Origin: Clostridia bacterium
GTDB lineage: Bacteria > Bacillota_A > Clostridia > TANB77 > CAG-508
Assembly (NCBI GenBank): GCA_017621295.1
Contig: JAGATI010000031.1
Span: forward strand, 1 to 12,152
Direction of reading: 5' to 3'
Length of the DNA stretch: 12,152 bases
This document shows, in pieces, positions 1 to 8,259 of the stretch (the stretch's first letter is position 1; each line of letters begins with the position of its first letter). The notes under the pieces were generated by a model. It did no database searches, was not told where the DNA came from, and saw nothing but the letters and a program-made list of their open reading frames with translations. The translations under genes were made by a program, and so were the position numbers.

Positions 1-65
1 TAAATTAAAGAATGTTATTAAAATGTAACAGGATGTTAATATTTTATATGGGGGATGAATTTTTT

Positions 66-773
66 ATGAAGGAAAAAACTATAGATGAAGACTTTTACAT
101 AGACGGTTCTTTAGCTCTTCAAAATAACACAGATTATAGTGAACATATTAAAAAGGTAGGAATATATAGTAAATATATTAAAAGAATAATAGATGTATTT
201 TTGTCAGTTATAGGTTTAATTTTATTATCACCTATTTTTTGTTTTATAGCAATTGCAATAAAACTAGATTCACAAGGTGCAATTTTTTATAAACATAAGA
301 GAATTGGTAAAAATGGTAAAATAATATATTTATATAAATTTAGAAGTATGTATACAGATTCTAAAGAAAGACTAGAAATGTTACTTAAAAATCCAGAGAT
401 AAAAAAAGAATGGGAAGAAAATTTTAAATTAGAAAATGACCCAAGGATAACTAAAGTAGGAAATTTATTAAGAAAGACATCTTTAGATGAATTACCACAA
501 TTATTAAATATATTAAAAGGTGAAATGAGTATTATAGGGCCAAGACCAGTAATTGATGAAGAATTAGAGAAGTATGGACCAAATAAAAATAAATTTCTAA
601 GTGTAACTCCTGGGCTAACTGGATGGTGGGCTTGTAATGGGAGAAGTGCTACTACATATGAAGATAGAATGAAATTAGAATTATATTATGTGGAAAATCA
701 GAAATTTTCATTAGATATTAAATGCTTTTTTAAAACAATTACAACTGTATTAAATAGACAAGGTGCAAAATAG
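66..773 (+). CDS. Undecaprenyl-phosphate sugar-1-phosphate transferase (initiating transferase)
   Basis: This is a membrane enzyme of the bacterial sugar transferase family (PF02397). It moves a sugar 1-phosphate from a nucleotide sugar onto undecaprenyl phosphate, the first step of polysaccharide repeat synthesis. With the start at 66 it has 235 residues. A basic KRIID leads into one hydrophobic segment (about residues 41-65). The catalytic domain follows with KFRSM (91-95), DELPQ (141-145), GPRPV (158-162) and a C-terminal PGLTGWW. This is the short, single-membrane-segment form without the large N-terminal domain of WbaP-type enzymes. I chose ATG 66 because GGGGGATG (50-57) lies upstream at usable spacing. 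The earlier in-frame ATGs at 12, 33 and 48 lack a good ribosome binding site. The sugar it transfers cannot be read from the sequence. A 233-base gap separates it from the next gene. Confidence 0.93.
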   Translation: MKEKTIDEDFYIDGSLALQNNTDYSEHIKKVGIYSKYIKRIIDVFLSVIGLILLSPIFCFIAIAIKLDSQGAIFYKHKRIGKNGKIIYLYKFRSMYTDSKERLEMLLKNPEIKKEWEENFKLENDPRITKVGNLLRKTSLDELPQLLNILKGEMSIIGPRPVIDEELEKYGPNKNKFLSVTPGLTGWWACNGRSATTYEDRMKLELYYVENQKFSLDIKCFFKTITTVLNRQGAK

Positions 774-840
774 AAAATAAATTATTACAGAGATGAAGTA
801 AACATGAGATGCTAAAAAAATATAGAAAAACTAAATTCCA

Positions 841-869
841 AATGATTTGAAAGATTGATATGATATAAT
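841..869 (+). promoter_or_regulatory. Candidate extended -10 promoter for the glycosyltransferase operon
   Basis: In the 233-base gap after the sugar transferase there is a perfect extended -10 element, TGATATAAT at 861-869. The region 17 bases upstream (841-846) has no good -35 box, and TTGAAA (847-852) is too close. An extended -10 can work without a strong -35. If real, it would start the transcript of the four overlapping genes from 1007 onward. No open reading frame of note lies in this gap. AT-rich sequence makes chance matches common. Confidence 0.4.
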
Positions 870-1006
870 AATCTAAATATAAAATTGTTTTTGTTTTAAG
901 ATAAAAATACAAAAATTAAAATCATATTAGTAACTGGAGAGTATATATGTGAAAATAAAAAGTTAATGAAATTGAGATATTTATATGTATTGAGAAAGGA
1001 ACTAGC

Positions 1007-2146
1007 ATGAAGTGTGAATTAGAACCAATTAGAATAGCTCAGATAATTGGAAAGTGGCTTGGCGGTGGAGTTGAAGCAGTTGTGATGAACTATTATCGCA
1101 ATATTGATAGAGATAAGATACAATTTGATTTTATATGTGATGAAGATTCAACAAATATTCCATTTGAAGAAATAGAAAAGCTTGGAGGTAAAGTAATATT
1201 AATTCCTCCATATCAAAAAGTTTTAAAATATCATAAAGAATTAAAAAGAGTTCTTAAAGAAGGAAAATATAAAATAGTACATTCTCATATTAATACATTA
1301 TCAGTCTTTAGTTTGTTTGCAGCGAAATGTGCTGGAGTACCAGTTAGAATTGCACATTCTCATAGTACTACTAATCAAAAAGAAAAGAAGAAAAATTTAA
1401 TTAAACAAGTATTAAGACCTTTTTCAAAATTATTTGCAACAGATTATATGTGTTGTTCAGAATTAGCTGGAAGATGGTTATTTGGGGATAGAGAATATGA
1501 TAAAGGAAAAGTATATTTATTAAATAATGCAATTGATATAGAAAAGTTTGAATATAATGAACAAATAAGGAAAAGAAAAAGAGAAGAATTAGGAATTAGA
1601 GACAGTACTTTAGTAATAGGACATGTTGGCAGATTTGTAGAACAAAAAAATCATATGTTTTTAATTGATATTTTTAGTCAAGTACATAAAAAAAATGAAG
1701 ATACTATTTTACTTCTTATTGGACAAGGTCCTTTACAAAATCAAATAAAAGATAAAGTTAAATCTTTAAAGTTAGAAAAATTTGTTAAATTTTTAGGACA
1801 AAGAAATGATGTTAATGAATTATACCAATCTTTTGATATATTTTTATTACCAAGTTTGTATGAAGGTTTAGGTATGGTATTAATAGAAGCACAATGTGCT
1901 GGTTGTTATTGTATTGCTTCAACTGAAGTTCCTAAAATTGCTAAAGTTACTAATAATTTAAATTTTATTAAATTAGAAGATTCTAGTGAACTGTGGGGAA
2001 TAAATGCTGTTAAAGGATTAAATAAAGTTAATAGAAAAGAATGTATCAAAAGTATAAAAGAATTTGGTTATGATATAAAGGAAGAAAACAAAAAATTAGA
2101 GAATTATTATTTATACAGAAGGTGTTGTAATGTTACAAAAAATTAA
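1007..2146 (+). CDS. GT4-family glycosyltransferase (EpsF-like)
   Basis: This is a cytoplasmic, GT-B fold retaining glycosyltransferase that should add a sugar to the lipid-linked repeat unit. It has 379 residues, normal for the family. The N-terminal lobe has the glycine-rich GGGVE (19-23) used in acceptor and donor handling, and a KIVHSH segment follows. The C-terminal GT4 lobe starts near GHVGRF (205-210) and contains the EX7E donor-sugar motif (E286 to E294, with GLGMVLI between). The overall pattern resembles EpsF/CapM-type exopolysaccharide enzymes. The start is supported by AAAGGA at 995-1000, six bases before the ATG. The 3' end overlaps the next gene by 17 bases, which indicates coupled translation. 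Donor sugar and linkage cannot be predicted. Confidence 0.93.
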   Translation: MKCELEPIRIAQIIGKWLGGGVEAVVMNYYRNIDRDKIQFDFICDEDSTNIPFEEIEKLGGKVILIPPYQKVLKYHKELKRVLKEGKYKIVHSHINTLSVFSLFAAKCAGVPVRIAHSHSTTNQKEKKKNLIKQVLRPFSKLFATDYMCCSELAGRWLFGDREYDKGKVYLLNNAIDIEKFEYNEQIRKRKREELGIRDSTLVIGHVGRFVEQKNHMFLIDIFSQVHKKNEDTILLLIGQGPLQNQIKDKVKSLKLEKFVKFLGQRNDVNELYQSFDIFLLPSLYEGLGMVLIEAQCAGCYCIASTEVPKIAKVTNNLNFIKLEDSSELWGINAVKGLNKVNRKECIKSIKEFGYDIKEENKKLENYYLYRRCCNVTKN

Positions 2147-3314
2147 AAAAGTAAAAATTAAAGATTTATTAGGATTTTTTATACTTATAGTTGCTTTTCC
2201 ATTTGCCTTAGTAGTGAAAATAAAAAATAGAAATAATCCAATCTGGTTAGTATGTGAGTTGAAAAATACATGTAGAGATAATGGATACCATTTTTTTAAA
2301 TATGTAAGAATTAATCATCCTAATGTTAAATGTTATTATGCAATAAATAAAAAAAGTATAGATTATAATAAGATAGCAGAATATAAAAATATTATTCAAT
2401 TTGGTAGCTTTAAGCATTGGATTTATTATTTGGCATCAGAATATAATATTAGTACTCACAAGGAAGGAAATCCCAATCATACAGTTTTTACTATAGTCCA
2501 TTTGTATTTACATTTGTTAAATAATAGGGTATTTTTGCAGCATGGTATTACAAAAGATAATGTTCCTATGTTTTATTATAAAAATACATATTTTAAGTAT
2601 TTTATTTGTGGAGCTAAAAGAGAGTATGAATATATAAAAGAGGTTTTTGGATATCCAAAAGAAAATGTTGTATACACAGGATTTGCAAGATTTGATAATT
2701 TACATGATAAAAAAGTTAATAGAAAAAAAATATTATTAATTCCTACTTGGAGAAGATGGTTTGAATTAGCGACAAGTGAAAATGAATTTATAGAATCTGA
2801 ATATTGTCAAAGATGGAATGAATTTATTAATGATAAAGAACTAGTAGAGTTCTTAGAAAAAGAAAATCTTGAATTAATTTTTTATCCTCATTATCAAATG
2901 AAAAAATTTATAAATTGTTTCAATGTAAAATCAGAAAGAATTAATATTATTGTAAATGATAATGTTGATATTCAACAATTATTAAAAGAATGTAATCTTA
3001 TGATAACTGATTACTCAAGCGTTTATATGGATTTTGCATATATGAGAAAACCAGTTATATATTATCAATTTGATTATAATAAATATCGTGATTCTCATTT
3101 GTTAGAAGGATATTTTGATTATGAAACAGATGGGTTTGGAAAAGTTTGTAACAGTAAAAATGAATTAGTAAAACAAATAATTAAATATTGTAAAAATGAA
3201 TTTGAAATAGAAAAAGAATATATCACAAGAATGGATGCTTTTTTTGAATATTCAGATACAAAAAATTGTGAAAGAATATATGATGTATTAAAGAAAGGAA
3301 GGCAATATGTATAA
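2130..3314 (+). CDS. CDP-glycerol:poly(glycerophosphate) glycerophosphotransferase family protein (TagB/TagF-like)
   Basis: This protein belongs to the family (PF04464) that moves glycerol phosphate or ribitol phosphate from a CDP-alditol donor onto a glycan or teichoic acid primer at the inner membrane face. It has 394 residues. A hydrophobic N-terminal segment (about 13-30) probably helps membrane association. The family motifs are in order: FLQHG (H138), TGFARFD, PTWRRW (205-210), YPHY (H254) and ITDYSSVYMDFA (from 292), followed by KPVIYYQFD. The two conserved histidines expected for catalysis are present. It overlaps the GT4 gene by 17 bases and the GT2 gene by 8 bases. Its ribosome binding site AGAAGGTG (2117-2124) lies inside the GT4 gene. 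In this setting it most likely decorates the repeat unit with an alditol phosphate and is unlikely to build a classical wall teichoic acid. No CDP-glycerol synthesis gene is in the window. Confidence 0.9.
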   Translation: MLQKIKKVKIKDLLGFFILIVAFPFALVVKIKNRNNPIWLVCELKNTCRDNGYHFFKYVRINHPNVKCYYAINKKSIDYNKIAEYKNIIQFGSFKHWIYYLASEYNISTHKEGNPNHTVFTIVHLYLHLLNNRVFLQHGITKDNVPMFYYKNTYFKYFICGAKREYEYIKEVFGYPKENVVYTGFARFDNLHDKKVNRKKILLIPTWRRWFELATSENEFIESEYCQRWNEFINDKELVEFLEKENLELIFYPHYQMKKFINCFNVKSERINIIVNDNVDIQQLLKECNLMITDYSSVYMDFAYMRKPVIYYQFDYNKYRDSHLLEGYFDYETDGFGKVCNSKNELVKQIIKYCKNEFEIEKEYITRMDAFFEYSDTKNCERIYDVLKKGRQYV

Positions 3315-4338
3315 AGAAAGTCTTATATCAATCATAGTTCCAGTATATAGTGTTAATGTTGATTATTTGAAGCAATGTATTCTTTCGATAAAAATGCAAA
3401 CATATGAAAGAATTGAAGTGATAATTATTTGTGATGGGGCAAGTGAAGAAATTGTTAACATTTGTAAAAGTATTACTTGTGATGATAATAGATTCTTAAT
3501 AATAAGTCGTGAAAATCGAGGTGTTTCATATACAAGAAATGAGGGAATATTAAAGGCAAAAGGAGAATGGATTACATTTGTTGATGCAGATGATTGGCTT
3601 GATAAAAACGCATGTGAGATTTTTGCTAATAAAATAATAAAAGATAATTTAAATTTTGATTTTGTTATGATGAAAAATTATATTAATACTGAATCAATTC
3701 AAACTGAAGTAATTAATGGATTTGATTCTGATTGTATTATTGATAAAGATGTAATATTTAATATGTTTCAGTCAACATTTGGATCAAAATTTGGAACACA
3801 TAAATACTGTGAATCAGTATGGAAAAACTTTTATAATAAAGACTTTATAAACAAAAATAAAATACTATTTGATGAAAATGTAAAAGTCGGAGAAGACATG
3901 TTATTTAATTACAAGGTCTGGAATAAGTGTAATAAAGGTTATTATATTAATAATGCAATTTATCATTATAGAAAAAATGAAGAGTCTGTAATGAATTCAG
4001 ATTATAATAAATTAATAATTAAATATGATGAATTATATCCGAAATTTGAAGAAGTTGTTAAAAGTTTAGATAATAAATATAAAGAAAATAGTGAACTTTT
4101 TGCAATACGACAATTAGAGAGATTTTCACTTAATTTTATGTTTAAGAAAGTAAGTAAATATAAAGAATTTAAAATTTTAGTGAATAAAGAATATTATAGA
4201 AAAAATATTAAAAAGGCAAATATTAAAAACCTACAATTAAAACATGCAATTTTTTTGTTTCTTATTAAATTAAAATTGTATCACTCTCTAGAGTTAATGT
4301 GTAGAATTTTTAATAAAAATAGGAGGAATAAATTATGA
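3307..4338 (+). CDS. GT2-family glycosyltransferase (GT-A fold)
   Basis: This is an inverting glycosyltransferase of family 2 acting at the cytoplasmic membrane face. It has 343 residues. The nucleotide-binding start IIVPVY is at 9-14, with ICDGAS (D43) after it. The metal-binding DXD is VDADDWLD (D93 and D95), and the GED motif (195-197) probably carries the catalytic base. The C-terminal third, after the catalytic domain, is basic and lacks clear membrane segments. The start is set by GAAAGGAAGG (3293-3302), which lies inside the end of the preceding gene. The gene ends with TGA and overlaps the polymerase gene by four bases (ATGA), a typical coupled junction. It should add the second or third sugar of the repeat. 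The sugar specificity is not visible. Confidence 0.93.
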   Translation: MYKESLISIIVPVYSVNVDYLKQCILSIKMQTYERIEVIIICDGASEEIVNICKSITCDDNRFLIISRENRGVSYTRNEGILKAKGEWITFVDADDWLDKNACEIFANKIIKDNLNFDFVMMKNYINTESIQTEVINGFDSDCIIDKDVIFNMFQSTFGSKFGTHKYCESVWKNFYNKDFINKNKILFDENVKVGEDMLFNYKVWNKCNKGYYINNAIYHYRKNEESVMNSDYNKLIIKYDELYPKFEEVVKSLDNKYKENSELFAIRQLERFSLNFMFKKVSKYKEFKILVNKEYYRKNIKKANIKNLQLKHAIFLFLIKLKLYHSLELMCRIFNKNRRNKL

Positions 4339-5453
4339 TTATATATTTGCTAGTTTTTCTAATTGTCGAAATTTTAGCTATTATGTGTAATAAAATAGAA
4401 AAGAATAATAAAACTACAAAAATATTTGCTTTTCTAATTATTATAATTTTGTCTGTTTTTGCAGGAGTACGAGATTTAACAATTGGAACAGATGTTAATG
4501 TATATGGAGCAAATTGGTTTAAGATTGCTTGTGATTGTCAAAGTTTTAAGGATTATATTGGTTTAATCAATACTACAGATATAGGATATTTGTTTATTAA
4601 TTATATTGTTTCTAGATTTACTACTAATGTTAATATATTTTTATTTATTATTCAATTAATATGTAATAGTTTAGTGATAATAACTCTTTATAGATATAGA
4701 GAAAGATGTCCATTTTGGTTATCACTATTAACTTATTTATGTATTTTTTATTGTAGAACATTTAATATTCTTAGACAGTCAATTGCTCTGTCAATATTGT
4801 TTTATTCAATAAAATACTTATATCAAAATAAAAATATAAAATATCTAATAGCTATTATGATTTCATCATTATTTCATTATACAGCTATTTTTTGTGTAAT
4901 TATATTAGTTTTAAAGAAAATATGTGAATCAAAATCTAAATATAAAAATTTATATTTGCTTTTAATATTTTTGATAACTATTGTATCAGTTTACTTCATA
5001 AAAGATGTAATTGCTATTTTATATTCAATAGGATTAGTAAATGTAAAAATATACAATTATTTATTTACGTTTGTTAATGATAATGATGTTGATTTATTTG
5101 GAATAGATTTTTTTGTTAAAACAGTATTTTTGATAGCTATTTATTTTAGTTATAAAAAAATTAATAAAAAAGAGGAATTAACACAATTTTTATTTTTTGT
5201 AACAATAATGGAATTTGTTATTTTTCAAATTAAAAATATAATATTGTATTCAGATAGAATAGCACTATATTTTAATTATTTTATACTATTATTATTACCA
5301 CAAGCGAGTTCTAATATTTCTACAAAACCTAAAGATAGGTTAATAGTAAATGCAGTTTTTTCCACAATATTAATTATTTATTGGATTTATAAATATGTTT
5401 ATGCTGGTTCTTGTGATGTATATCCATACACATCACATATTTTAGGAATCTAG
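4335..5453 (+). CDS. EpsG-like polysaccharide polymerase (Wzy role), multipass membrane protein
   Basis: This is a membrane protein of 372 residues with roughly ten hydrophobic segments. It resembles the EpsG family (PF14897), which is thought to polymerise flipped repeat units outside the membrane as Wzy does. The family-type motifs are visible: AGVRDLTIGTD (43-53) in the first outer loop with a downstream Tyr, RQSIA (147-151), and LFHYT (H181). Arginines in such positions are essential in Wzy-type polymerases in general. The start is supported by a perfect AGGAGG at 4321-4326, eight bases before the ATG. A separate 181-base gap follows it, with an inverted repeat and a possible promoter, so transcription may stop or restart here. 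An O-antigen ligase-like role is a less likely alternative. Confidence 0.87.
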   Translation: MIIYLLVFLIVEILAIMCNKIEKNNKTTKIFAFLIIIILSVFAGVRDLTIGTDVNVYGANWFKIACDCQSFKDYIGLINTTDIGYLFINYIVSRFTTNVNIFLFIIQLICNSLVIITLYRYRERCPFWLSLLTYLCIFYCRTFNILRQSIALSILFYSIKYLYQNKNIKYLIAIMISSLFHYTAIFCVIILVLKKICESKSKYKNLYLLLIFLITIVSVYFIKDVIAILYSIGLVNVKIYNYLFTFVNDNDVDLFGIDFFVKTVFLIAIYFSYKKINKKEELTQFLFFVTIMEFVIFQIKNIILYSDRIALYFNYFILLLLPQASSNISTKPKDRLIVNAVFSTILIIYWIYKYVYAGSCDVYPYTSHILGI

Positions 5454-5465
5454 GATAAAATAATA

Positions 5466-5494
5466 TTGTAATTGATAATATTTGTTAGTATATT
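5466..5494 (+). promoter_or_regulatory. Candidate promoter upstream of the pyruvyl transferase
   Basis: TTGTAA (5466-5471) and TATATT (5489-5494) are separated by exactly 17 bases, matching a vegetative sigma promoter. The site lies just after the polymerase gene in a 181-base gap, so the pyruvyl transferase and flippase may have their own transcript. A ten-base inverted repeat begins on the -10 box. The AT-rich background lowers confidence. Confidence 0.4.
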
Positions 5495-5514
5495 TAGATA
5501 ACATTCTAAATATA
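5489..5514. repeat. 10-bp perfect inverted repeat over the -10 region (operator or weak terminator)
   Basis: TATATTTAGA (5489-5498) and TCTAAATATA (5505-5514) are perfect complements around a six-base centre. The stem is almost all A-T and is not followed by a T run, so it is a poor intrinsic terminator. Its overlap with the proposed -10 box and start site fits a repressor operator better. Confidence 0.4.
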
Positions 5515-5550
5515 TGATACACATAAAGAGATAATAGTATGAGATACATT

Positions 5551-5564
5551 TGTTATATATAACA
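5551..5564. repeat. 14-bp perfect palindrome upstream of the pyruvyl transferase
   Basis: TGTTATATATAACA is fully self-complementary and lies 70 bases before the pyruvyl transferase start, inside its proposed leader. A dimeric regulator could bind such a site. It is too short and AT-rich to act as a terminator, and it may be a chance match. Confidence 0.3.
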
Positions 5565-5634
5565 TAAAAGGTGAAAAAGAATTAAATTTAGATATTATAA
5601 TATATTTTATTATGAATAACATGAGGTAATTTAT

Positions 5635-6684
5635 ATGAAAATTTATTTAAAGGCTTATACAGAAAAAAACTTAGGTGATGATATATTTATAAAAATAATG
5701 ACAGAAAGATATAGAAATCATGAATTCTTTTTAGTTTCATGAAAGAATTATCTGAATTTTGATAACTTAAATATAAAAAGACATAGAATTATGAATAAAA
5801 TAATGAAGATAGTGTCTAATGATAGAGTATCATATGAGAAAATATATATAAAAAAATTTGATATTACAGTTCTTTTAGGTGGAAGTATGTTTATTCAAAA
5901 TGATAAATATATAAAAAAATCCATTTTGGAGAATTCAAAAAAATATTATATTATAGGCAGTAATTTTGGGCCATATAATACAAGTGAATATCATAAATAT
6001 TATGAAAATATATTTAGGGGAGCAATAGATATATGCTTCAGAGAAAAACATTCATATAATCTATTTAAAGATTTACCAAATGTTCGTTATGCATCAGATA
6101 TAGTTTTTTCAATGGATATATCAGATATAAAGATAACGAATAATAAGAAAGTTGTAATCTCAGTAATAGAATGTGAAAGAAAAGCGAGTATAGTAGATAA
6201 AGAAAAATATGAAAATAAAATGGTAGAAATGTCTAAGTACTTTATAGAAAAAGGTTATGAAGTAACATTAATGTCATATTGTAAATCGGAAAAAGATGAA
6301 GAAGCAATAGAATCTATATTAACGAAGTGTGATAGTAAACTAAAAGAAAGAATTAGTGTATATTATTATACAGGTAACATAGAAGAAGCACTTAATGTAA
6401 TGGGGGATTGCCAAATTGTTGTTGGGGCTAGATTTCATGCCAATATTATAGGATTATTATTGGGAAAAACTATTATTCCAATTGCATATAGTGATAAAAC
6501 TATAAATGTTTTAAATGATATGAATTTTAAAGGAAGAGTTTTGAAAGTTCAGGATATAGATAGATTTGACGTAAATTCATTAACTGAAGATGATTTAAAT
6601 TATAAACATGATATATCATTTCAAATAAAAGATGCACAAAAACAATTTGAGAGATTAGATGAACTATTAAATAAAAAGGATTAA
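5635..6684 (+). pseudogene. Polysaccharide pyruvyl transferase family gene, interrupted by an in-frame TGA
   Basis: The family (PF04230; includes CsaB and exopolysaccharide pyruvyl transferases) adds a pyruvate ketal from phosphoenolpyruvate to a sugar of a polysaccharide. The true start is ATG 5635, served by GAGGT (5623-5627). The reading frame gives a typical N-terminus (MKIYLKAYTEKNLGDDIFIK) for 35 codons, then TGA at 5740-5742. The same frame continues to 6684, so one base change explains the break; the restored protein would be 349 residues. The downstream part, open from ATG 5791, has LLGGSMF, GSNFGPY, REKHSY and the C-terminal VVGARFHANIIGLLLG family motif. No ribosome binding site precedes 5791, so a restart there would be poor and would lose the first strands of the Rossmann fold. 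The stop TAA overlaps ATG 6684. It could also be a sequencing error or a readthrough site. Confidence 0.85.
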
Positions 6685-6695
6685 TGGAGGAAGTC

Positions 6696-8105
6696 ATGTC
6701 AAGAGAAAAACAATTGGTAAAAAATACAGTGATAGTTGCAGTTGGGAAAATATGTACACAATTTATAAGCTTCTTTTTATTACCATTATATACAGCAATG
6801 CTTTCGACTGAGGAATATGGAACAGTTGATTTACTTAATACATATATTTCTTTATTATTACCATTAATAATATTACAGATAGATCAAGGAATATTTAGAT
6901 TTTTGATAGATGCTAGAGAAAGTGAAGAAGAAAAGAAATCTTTAATAAGTACAACTGTGATAATTGTAACATTACAGTCTATAGCCTATTTAATCATATA
7001 TGTTATAGTAGGACAATTTATTAATAATGAATACAAATATTTTTTAGCAACAAATGTTGTAGCTAGTATATTTTCTTCTATTATGCTACAGATTTCTAGA
7101 GGTCTAGGTGATAATAAAGTATATTCTATAGGAAGTTTAATTTCTGCATCTGGAACTGTTATTCTTAATGTTATATTTATAGTTATATTTAAATGGGGAG
7201 CATATGGTATGCTACTTGCTTCTTTAATTGCAAATTGCTTATGTGCGTTATTTGTTTTTATAAAGAAAAAAATATATACATATGTTTCAAAAGGAGCGTT
7301 TAGTAAAGCTCAATTGAAAAGTATTTGGAAATATTCTATTCCACTAGTTCCTAATATGTTATCTTGGTGGATTGTTAATGCTTCAGATAGAACTATAGTT
7401 TCAAATATAATTGGTATTAGTGCAAATGGTATATATTCAGCTGCAAATAAATTTTCAAGTGTGTGTATAACTTTTTTTAATATTTTCAATATGACTTGGT
7501 CAGAATCAGCTTCTATGTATATTAAGGATAAAGATAGTTCGCTATATTTTACTAATATTATGAATACAGCATTAAGAATATTCTCAGCAATTTGTATAGG
7601 AATAATAGCAATTATGCCTTTTGTATTTCCTATATTAGTAAATGAAAAGTTTAATGAAGCATATTATCAAATTCCAATATTAATGATATCTACATTATGT
7701 AATATAATGGTTTCACTACTTGGTTCAGTATATGTAGCACAAAAGAATAGTAAAGAAATTGCCAAGACTTCGATATTTGCAGCTGTAATAAATATTAGTG
7801 TTAATTTAGGTTTAGTTAAATTTATTGGATTATACGCAGCTTCAATTTCAACACTTGTTGCATATTTAGTAATGGCTATTTATAGATATATAGATGTGCA
7901 AAAATATATAAAGATAAAAGTTGATTTTAAATTAGTTTTATATACTGTACTTATTTCAATTATAATATTTACAACATACTATATGAGAATCACTTGGTTA
8001 TCTATAATTTCTCTTAGTATAACAGTTTTGTATATTATATTAATTAATAGAAATACTATGGGAATTATAGTTAATGTTTTGAAACGAAAGAACAATAAAA
8101 ATTAA
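6696..8105 (+). CDS. Wzx-type polysaccharide flippase (MOP superfamily)
   Basis: This membrane protein of the polysaccharide transporter (PST) group flips undecaprenyl-diphosphate-linked repeat units across the cytoplasmic membrane. It has 469 residues and about 12-14 hydrophobic segments spread over its whole length. The start VKNTVIVAVGKICTQF and the following LLPLYTAMLSTEEYGTVDL are characteristic of this group, and a later half-repeat around SIPLVPNMLSWWI is also typical. I prefer ATG 6696 because GGAGG (6686-6690) sits five bases before it. ATG 6684 would add four residues, overlaps the previous stop, and has only a close AAGGA. It is the last gene of the polysaccharide locus. It should be specific for the repeat unit made by the upstream enzymes. 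No clear hairpin terminator follows, though a run of eight T lies at 8129-8136. Confidence 0.92.
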   Translation: MSREKQLVKNTVIVAVGKICTQFISFFLLPLYTAMLSTEEYGTVDLLNTYISLLLPLIILQIDQGIFRFLIDARESEEEKKSLISTTVIIVTLQSIAYLIIYVIVGQFINNEYKYFLATNVVASIFSSIMLQISRGLGDNKVYSIGSLISASGTVILNVIFIVIFKWGAYGMLLASLIANCLCALFVFIKKKIYTYVSKGAFSKAQLKSIWKYSIPLVPNMLSWWIVNASDRTIVSNIIGISANGIYSAANKFSSVCITFFNIFNMTWSESASMYIKDKDSSLYFTNIMNTALRIFSAICIGIIAIMPFVFPILVNEKFNEAYYQIPILMISTLCNIMVSLLGSVYVAQKNSKEIAKTSIFAAVINISVNLGLVKFIGLYAASISTLVAYLVMAIYRYIDVQKYIKIKVDFKLVLYTVLISIIIFTTYYMRITWLSIISLSITVLYIILINRNTMGIIVNVLKRKNNKN

Positions 8106-8165
8106 TGTAAAATCATCTATGTATATTGTTTTTTTTATTTATTATGATAAAATATTAAAAATAAA

Positions 8166-8205
8166 TTGTTATTGCCCAATATATTAATTTATTTGACAAT
8201 AACAA
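8166..8205. repeat. 9-bp inverted repeat overlapping the -35 box of the SLH gene
   Basis: TTGTTATTG (8166-8174) and CAATAACAA (8197-8205) are perfect complements with 22 bases between them. The right arm overlaps the end of the TTGACA -35 box. The arms are spaced by about three helical turns centre to centre, which suits a regulator with two separated half-sites. As an RNA hairpin it would lie upstream of the expected transcript start, so a DNA operator is the better reading. Confidence 0.4.
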
Positions 8206-8222
8206 CAAATAAATTATATATT
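8193..8222 (+). promoter_or_regulatory. Promoter of the SLH surface protein gene
   Basis: A consensus -35 box TTGACA (8193-8198) is followed after 18 bases by TATATT (8217-8222), or after 16 bases by TATATA. It sits about 40 bases before the start codon at 8260, with the ribosome binding site GGGGG (8248-8252) in between. This suggests that the surface protein is transcribed separately from the polysaccharide genes. Confidence 0.6.
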
Positions 8223-8259
8223 TTTTGCCTAAATAAAATGGCAGAATGGGGGTTGTTTT

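Noticed and set aside
12..65. Earlier ATG starts for the sugar transferase (12, 33, 48)
   Set aside because: They lack a spaced ribosome binding site, whereas GGGGGATG precedes ATG 66 and the added residues match nothing typical of the family.
774..1006. Possible gene remnant between the sugar transferase and the GT4 gene
   Set aside because: All frames inspected are broken by frequent stops with no recognisable protein motif; only a promoter-like site is supported.
5740..5742. Genetic code change with TGA as a sense codon
   Set aside because: The GT2 gene ends at TGA in a tight ATGA overlap, and tryptophans throughout use TGG, so TGA is a normal stop here.
6684..6695. Flippase start at ATG 6684
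   Set aside because: ATG 6696 has GGAGG at five bases' spacing, and the family normally begins with a short polar stretch such as MSREKQLVKNT. The earlier start cannot be fully excluded.
8106..8165. Terminator after the flippase gene
   Set aside because: There is a run of eight T at 8129-8136, but no stable stem precedes it; the possible pairings are short and all A-T.
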